Assembly: GCA_963704815.1 (NCBI GenBank)
Contig: CAVPHU010000005.1
Location: forward strand, 434,001 to 498,000
DNA length: 64,000 nucleotides
Direction of reading: 5' to 3'
From: DATKWD01 sp963704815
GTDB taxonomy: Bacteria; Actinomycetota; Acidimicrobiia; Acidimicrobiales; Salinilacustritrichaceae
Of the stretch, positions 60,165 through 64,000 are shown piece after piece. The position numbers and the translations under genes are program-made. The notes under the pieces are model-generated. The model searched no databases. It saw only the letters and a list, made by a program, of their open reading frames with translations, and was not told the origin of the DNA. The first letter of the stretch is position 1. Every line of letters starts with the position of its first letter.

Positions 60165-62030
60165 TCAGTCCTTGTCGGTGTCGTCGTCGTCCTCGACGAT
60201 CTCGGCGTCGACCACGTCGTCGTCGTCGACGTCGTCGCCACCGGCATCGGCACCAGCACCCGCGTCGCCGGCCGTGTAGTCGGTCTCGGCCTGCGCCGCA
60301 GCCTCGTAGAGCTTCTGGGTGAAGGTCTGGGAGGCGGCCATCAGGTTGTCGGTGGCCGTGCGGATGGCGTCGACGTTGTCGCCCTCGAGCGAGCCCTTCA
60401 GCTCCTCGAGCTTCTCCTCGACCGCGGTCTTCTCCTCGCCCGGGATCTTCTCGCCCTGCTCGGAGAGCAGCTTCTCGGTCTGGTAGACGAGCGTGTCGCC
60501 GGTGTTGCGGGCCTCGGCCTCGAACTTGCGCTTCGAGTCCTCCTCGGCGTGCGCCTCGGCATCGCGCACCATCTGGTCGATGTCATCCTTGGCCAGCGAC
60601 GACTGACCTGTGATGGTCATCGACTGCTCCTTGCCGGTGGCCCGGTCCTTGGCCGACACGTGCACGATGCCATTGGCATCGATGTCGAACGTGACCTCGA
60701 TCTGGGGGACACCGCGTGGCGCCGGGGGCAGGTCGACGAGCTGGAACTTGCCCAACGTCTTGTTGAACTGGCTCATCTCACGCTCGCCCTGGAGCACGTG
60801 GATCTCGACCGAGGGCTGCATGTCCTCGGCGGTGGTGAACACCTCGGTGCGCTTGGTCGGGATGGTGGTGTTGCGTTCGATCAACCGGGTCATCACGCCG
60901 CCCTTGGTCTCGATGCCGAGGCTCAGTGGCGTGACATCGAGCAGCAGGACGTCCTTGACCTCGCCCTTGAGGACGCCGGCCTGGATGGCCGCACCGATGG
61001 CGACGACCTCGTCGGGGTTGACCGACTTGTTGGGCTCCTTGCCGGTGAACTCGTTGACCATGTCGGCCACGGCGGGCATCCGGGTGGAACCGCCCACGAG
61101 GATCACGTGCTCGATGTCGCCCTTGCTGAGGCCTGCGTCCTTGATGGCCTGCTCGAACGGCGTCTTGCAGCGCTCGAGCAGGTCGGCGGTGAGCTCCTGG
61201 AACTTGGCCCGCGACAGCGACTCGTCGAGGTGGAGCGGACCCTCGTTGGTGGCGGTGATGAACGGCAGGTTGACCTGGGTCTGCTGCACCTGGCTCAGCT
61301 CGATCTTGGCCTTCTCGGCCGCTTCCTTGAGGCGCTGCATCGCCATGTTGTCCTTGCTCAGGTCGACGTTGTGGGCCGCCTTGAACTGGTCGACGAGCCA
61401 GTCCATCACCCGCTGGTCCCAGTCGTCACCGCCCAGGCTGGTGTCGCCGTGGGTGGCCTTGACCTCGAACACGCCGTCGCCGATCTCGAGGATCGACACG
61501 TCGAAGGTGCCACCACCGAGGTCGAACACGAGGATCGTCTGGTCCTCACCCTCCTTGTCCAGGCCGTACGCGAGCGCGGCGGCCGTGGGCTCGTTGATGA
61601 TGCGCAGGACCTCGAGACCGGCGATCTGCCCGGCCTCCTTGGTGGCGGTGCGCTGCGCGTCGTCGAAGTACGCAGGGACGGTGATGACCGCCTGCGTCAC
61701 GCTGTCGCCGAGGTAGGCCTCGGCGTCGCGCTTGAGCTTCTGGAGCGTGCGCGCCGAGATCTCCTGGCTGTTGTAGTCCTTGCCGTCGATGCCGATCGAC
61801 CAGTTGGTGCCGACATGGCGCTTGACCGACCGGATGGTCCGGTCGGGGTTGGTGATGGCCTGGCGCTTGGCGACCTCGCCGACCAGGACCTCGCCGTCCT
61901 TGGCGAACGCAACGACCGACGGGGTCGTGCGGGCACCCTCGGCGTTGGGGATGACGACCGGATCGCCGGCCTCCAGCACGCTGACGACTGAGTTGGTGGT
62001 ACCGAGATCGATTCCGACGGCCTTGGGCAT
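60165..62030 (-). CDS. dnaK: DnaK (Hsp70)
   Basis: 621 aa. The ATPase domain has AVGIDLGTTNSVVSVLEAGD, VITVPAYFDDAQRTATKEAG, EPTAAALAYGLDKEGEDQTI, VFDLGGGTFDVSILEIGDG and VILVGGSTRMPAVADMVNEF. The linker and peptide-binding domain follow (VKDVLLLDVTPLSLGIETKG, NTTIPTKRTEVFTTAEDMQP), then a helical lid and an acidic DDDVVDAEIVEDDDDTDKD tail. GGAGG 6 nt before the ATG shows a leadered transcript, unlike most genes here. The HAIR-like operator 82 bp upstream puts it under HspR. Confidence 0.98.
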   Translation of the reverse strand: MPKAVGIDLGTTNSVVSVLEAGDPVVIPNAEGARTTPSVVAFAKDGEVLVGEVAKRQAITNPDRTIRSVKRHVGTNWSIGIDGKDYNSQEISARTLQKLKRDAEAYLGDSVTQAVITVPAYFDDAQRTATKEAGQIAGLEVLRIINEPTAAALAYGLDKEGEDQTILVFDLGGGTFDVSILEIGDGVFEVKATHGDTSLGGDDWDQRVMDWLVDQFKAAHNVDLSKDNMAMQRLKEAAEKAKIELSQVQQTQVNLPFITATNEGPLHLDESLSRAKFQELTADLLERCKTPFEQAIKDAGLSKGDIEHVILVGGSTRMPAVADMVNEFTGKEPNKSVNPDEVVAIGAAIQAGVLKGEVKDVLLLDVTPLSLGIETKGGVMTRLIERNTTIPTKRTEVFTTAEDMQPSVEIHVLQGEREMSQFNKTLGKFQLVDLPPAPRGVPQIEVTFDIDANGIVHVSAKDRATGKEQSMTITGQSSLAKDDIDQMVRDAEAHAEEDSKRKFEAEARNTGDTLVYQTEKLLSEQGEKIPGEEKTAVEEKLEELKGSLEGDNVDAIRTATDNLMAASQTFTQKLYEAAAQAETDYTAGDAGAGADAGGDDVDDDDVVDAEIVEDDDDTDKD

Positions 62031-62078
62031 TGCATTCCTCCGAGGAGAGTGGTGGGGGGATGGGCTTGTGGGCTCGCA

Positions 62079-62084
62079 GTGTAT
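62079..62084 (-). promoter_or_regulatory. probable -10 hexamer TACACT of the dnaK operon
   Basis: TACACT lies about 48 bp upstream of the dnaK start, leaving a leader with a Shine-Dalgarno sequence. The HAIR-like element is about 27 bp further upstream, near the -35. Confidence 0.4.
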
Positions 62085-62111
62085 CGGGAGGATCAGCTGA
62101 ACAACACAAAA

Positions 62112-62132
62112 GTTGAGTGATATGCACGCAAC
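62112..62132 (-). promoter_or_regulatory. HAIR-like HspR operator of dnaK
   Basis: The element has arm GTTGA, centre GTGATATGCACG and arm CAAC, nearly identical in layout to the clpB operator. Its halves match the HAIR half-site TTGAGT on one side. Confidence 0.7.
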
Positions 62133-62301
62133 CTTGGGGCGAAGGCCATCGCCCTCGCCCAGCGGTTGGCGACCTCGGGACGGCGCTCGCAGCCTTGAGC
62201 CCTCGCCATCGCCGAACCAGTCGGGACGACGTGGCCGGATCCTCCGACTGACCGATCTGCAGATCGCCCGTTCGGAGGACGACAACACCCCTCACCCTCC
62301 G

Positions 62302-62307
62302 TAGCCT
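62302..62307 (+). promoter_or_regulatory. -10 hexamer TAGCCT of the ABC transporter genes
   Basis: TAGCCT-N7-GTG, the same leaderless pattern as elsewhere in the window. Confidence 0.5.
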
Positions 62308-62314
62308 GTGCAGC

Positions 62315-63223
62315 GTGACCACCCTGCTCCGGACCAGCAGGCTGACCAAGGCCTATCCGGGGGTGGTGGCGCTCGACGAGTTGACCGTCGACATCGGTCC
62401 GGGCACGGTCGGGCTGGTCGGCGCCAACGGCGCGGGCAAGACCACCCTGTTCCGCATCATGCTCGGACTGACCTCGCCCGATGCCGGCACCATCGAGGTG
62501 GCCGGCGTCGACGTGGCCGCCAACCCGGTCGGCGTGCGCACACGGCTGGGGTTCATGCCCGAACACGACTGCCTGCCGACCGATCAGACCGCCGCCGACG
62601 TGGTGGCCACGCTGGGTGAGCTCGGCGGCCTCCCACCTCGTGCGGCGCGGCAACGGGCTTCCGACGTGCTCGATCTCGTCGGACTCGACGAAGCCCGCTT
62701 TCGTCCGGTCGAGGGGTTCTCGACCGGCATGCGACAGCGCACCAAGCTCGCCCAGGCGATCGTGGGCGATCCCGAGGTGGTGCTGCTCGACGAGCCGACC
62801 GCGGGTCTCGATCCGGCGGGACGCGAGGAGATGCTGGCCCTGATCGAACGGCTCGGCACCTTCGGCATCTCGATCGTGCTGGCCACCCACCTGCTCGACG
62901 ACGTGCAACAGGTGTGCGATCAGGTCGTGATGCTCGACGGCGGCCGGCTGATCACGGCCGGGCGAACCGACGCGCTCATCGAGACCACCGGGACGGTGAC
63001 CGTCGACGCCGGCGGCCGGGCCGACGCCCTGCTCGACGTGATCGTGGCCACCGGCCTCGCGGCCGAAGCGGCGATCGACGGCTCGGTCGCCGTCTCGGTG
63101 ACCGACGACGGCGATCTCGACCGGATCGTCGCGGCCGTCGCCGCGTCCGGACTCCCCCTGCACCGGATGACCCCACGGAACCGCAGCCTCGACGACGTCT
63201 TCCTCGACCGGGCCGCTCGATGA
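62315..63223 (+). CDS. ABC transporter ATP-binding protein
   Basis: 302 aa. It has Walker A VGANGAGKTTLFRIMLGL, Q-loop GFMPEHDCLP, signature FSTGMRQRTKLAQAI, Walker B VVLLDEPTAGLDPAGR and the switch His in VLATHLLDDVQ. The C-terminal 85 residues (VDAGGRADALLDVIVATGLA) form a CcmA/ABC-2-type regulatory extension. It drives the following permease (overlap of 4 bp, ATGA). The leaderless GTG start is supported by TAGCCT. The substrate is unknown; a drug, lipid or antimicrobial exporter is usual for this architecture. Confidence 0.93.
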   Translation: MTTLLRTSRLTKAYPGVVALDELTVDIGPGTVGLVGANGAGKTTLFRIMLGLTSPDAGTIEVAGVDVAANPVGVRTRLGFMPEHDCLPTDQTAADVVATLGELGGLPPRAARQRASDVLDLVGLDEARFRPVEGFSTGMRQRTKLAQAIVGDPEVVLLDEPTAGLDPAGREEMLALIERLGTFGISIVLATHLLDDVQQVCDQVVMLDGGRLITAGRTDALIETTGTVTVDAGGRADALLDVIVATGLAAEAAIDGSVAVSVTDDGDLDRIVAAVAASGLPLHRMTPRNRSLDDVFLDRAAR

Positions 63224-64000
63224 CCGACCTGTCCACCGGCGCGGTCTACGACCGCGGATACCGGCCGTACGACGGGCCCCGGGGCGGGCGACCCCAGGCG
63301 AGATGGGCACTCTGGCGAGCCTCGGTCCGCCGAGCCCTCGGGCTCCGCCGCTCCTGGCGCCAGAAGGTGTTCCCGTGGACCCTGCTCGTCATCGTCTCGA
63401 TCCCCGCAGTGGTCAACGTCGGGGTGGCCTACCTGACCCGGGACACCGTGGCGGACGAGTTCGAGTTCATCACCTACCGCGACTACGTCGGTGTCGGAAC
63501 CGCGCTGCTGCTGTTCGTGGCGCTCACGGCTCCCGACGTCATCTGCCCCGATCGCCGACACCGAATGCTGCCGCTCATCTTCGCCCGACCGCTGACCGGC
63601 ACCGACTACGTCCTGACCAAGGTCGCGGCCATCACCGGCATCGTGTTCGCGTTCGGCTTCCTTCCGCACGTCGTCCTGTTCGTCGGGCAGGCCCTCGTCG
63701 ACACCGACGGATCGCTCACGTACGTCCGTGACAACGCCGAGTTCATCTGGCAGGTCCCGATCGCCGTGGCGGTCGTGGCGATCTACTACTCGGTGCTCGG
63801 GATCCTGGCTGCGAGCACCACCAACCGGCGAGCCATCGCCGGTGCGGTCTTCCTCATCGTGCTCCTCGTCGCATCGGTCGTGTCGGCGGTGTTGAGCGGC
63901 GGCGACGAGGACGGCGTCTTCCCGTCGATGTGGGCGATCGTCAACCTGCTCGCCCTGCCGCTCCGGGTGCGCGACCTGATCTTCCTCGGCGAGATGGCGC
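63220..64000 (+). CDS. ABC-2 type permease, truncated by window edge
   Basis: At least 260 aa, open at the right edge. It starts MTDLSTGAVYDRGYRPYDGP with a conserved Tyr/Pro-rich N-terminus, then RKVFPWTLLVIVSIPAVVNV-like TM1 with VGTALLLFVALTAPDVICPD, FARPLTGTDYVLTKVAAITG and IVFAFGFLPHVVLFVGQALV. Further helices are PIAVAVVAIYYSVLGILAA and AGAVFLIVLLVASVVSAVLS. It is coupled to the ATPase gene by a 4-bp overlap. It is the membrane half of an ABC-2 exporter. Confidence 0.88.
   Translation, partial: MTDLSTGAVYDRGYRPYDGPRGGRPQARWALWRASVRRALGLRRSWRQKVFPWTLLVIVSIPAVVNVGVAYLTRDTVADEFEFITYRDYVGVGTALLLFVALTAPDVICPDRRHRMLPLIFARPLTGTDYVLTKVAAITGIVFAFGFLPHVVLFVGQALVDTDGSLTYVRDNAEFIWQVPIAVAVVAIYYSVLGILAASTTNRRAIAGAVFLIVLLVASVVSAVLSGGDEDGVFPSMWAIVNLLALPLRVRDLIFLGEMA

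Overview
The window is a high-GC actinobacterial chromosome segment. Its gene families fit class Acidimicrobiia (Ilumatobacter/Microtrichales-like): DUF222-HNH genes, an HspR-controlled dnaK-grpE-dnaJ-hspR operon, MT0933-like and DUF3326 proteins, a split ECF vitamin transporter, and pervasive leaderless genes. This placement is an inference from gene families and base composition, not from a marker tree.

Layout. (1) 1-6.4 kb is an accessory stretch with a family 4 glycosyltransferase, an unknown protein, two lipoproteins and two gene remnants (an HSL-type esterase and a TIR-domain protein). (2) 6.4-12.15 kb is an integrative element in the 3' end of tRNA-Arg(ACG). It has 44-bp direct repeats at both ends, tandem arm-type repeats near both ends, a frameshifted tyrosine integrase, an excisionase-like/PIN toxin-antitoxin pair, a small HTH operon and a hydrolase-adenylate cyclase fusion. 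(3) 12.2-17.4 kb holds a PP-loop (QueC-like) protein divergent from a DUF3326 protein, a methyltransferase, a DUF3291 protein and a LexA-boxed, frameshifted DUF222-HNH gene. (4) 17.6-24.1 kb holds a 1,894-residue fusion of a membrane HD-GYP phosphodiesterase with an extracellular cadherin-like repeat stalk and two lamin-tail domains, followed by a TesB thioesterase. (5) 24.1-27.2 kb holds a small MT0933-like protein, a patatin, a Nudix hydrolase, an SLT/Rpf-like lipoprotein with a consensus CRP site, tRNA-Ser(GCT) and an L,D-transpeptidase.

(6) 27.1-33.0 kb is a cobalamin-riboswitch operon read leftward. It encodes a secreted transcobalamin-like alpha/alpha-toroid protein, a secreted DUF4430-like (transcobalamin beta-domain-like) membrane-anchored protein, and ECF T, A-A' and S subunits. 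It shares a very compact divergent promoter with pyruvate kinase. (7) 33-38.8 kb holds central metabolism genes (pyk, ACT-malic enzyme, Leu/Val dehydrogenase), a Bax-inhibitor-1 membrane protein and a ParA-like ATPase. (8) 38.8-53.9 kb is a dispersed purine biosynthesis region: purM-purF, purL, purS-purQ, purC, purB, purD plus a truncated purE, and purA, interleaved with GtrA, a nucleotide-sugar dehydrogenase and unknowns. (9) 53.9-64 kb holds an LPxTG surface protein, clpB and dnaK-grpE-dnaJ-hspR with HAIR-like operators upstream of clpB and dnaK, then an ABC exporter cut by the right edge.

Two global patterns stand out. Many genes have a TANNNT -10 hexamer 6-8 nt before an ATG or GTG and no Shine-Dalgarno sequence, so they are probably leaderless. 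Three otherwise intact genes (integrase, DUF222-HNH, purL) each carry one apparent extra base; because purL is a core gene, at least some of these are probably sequence errors.
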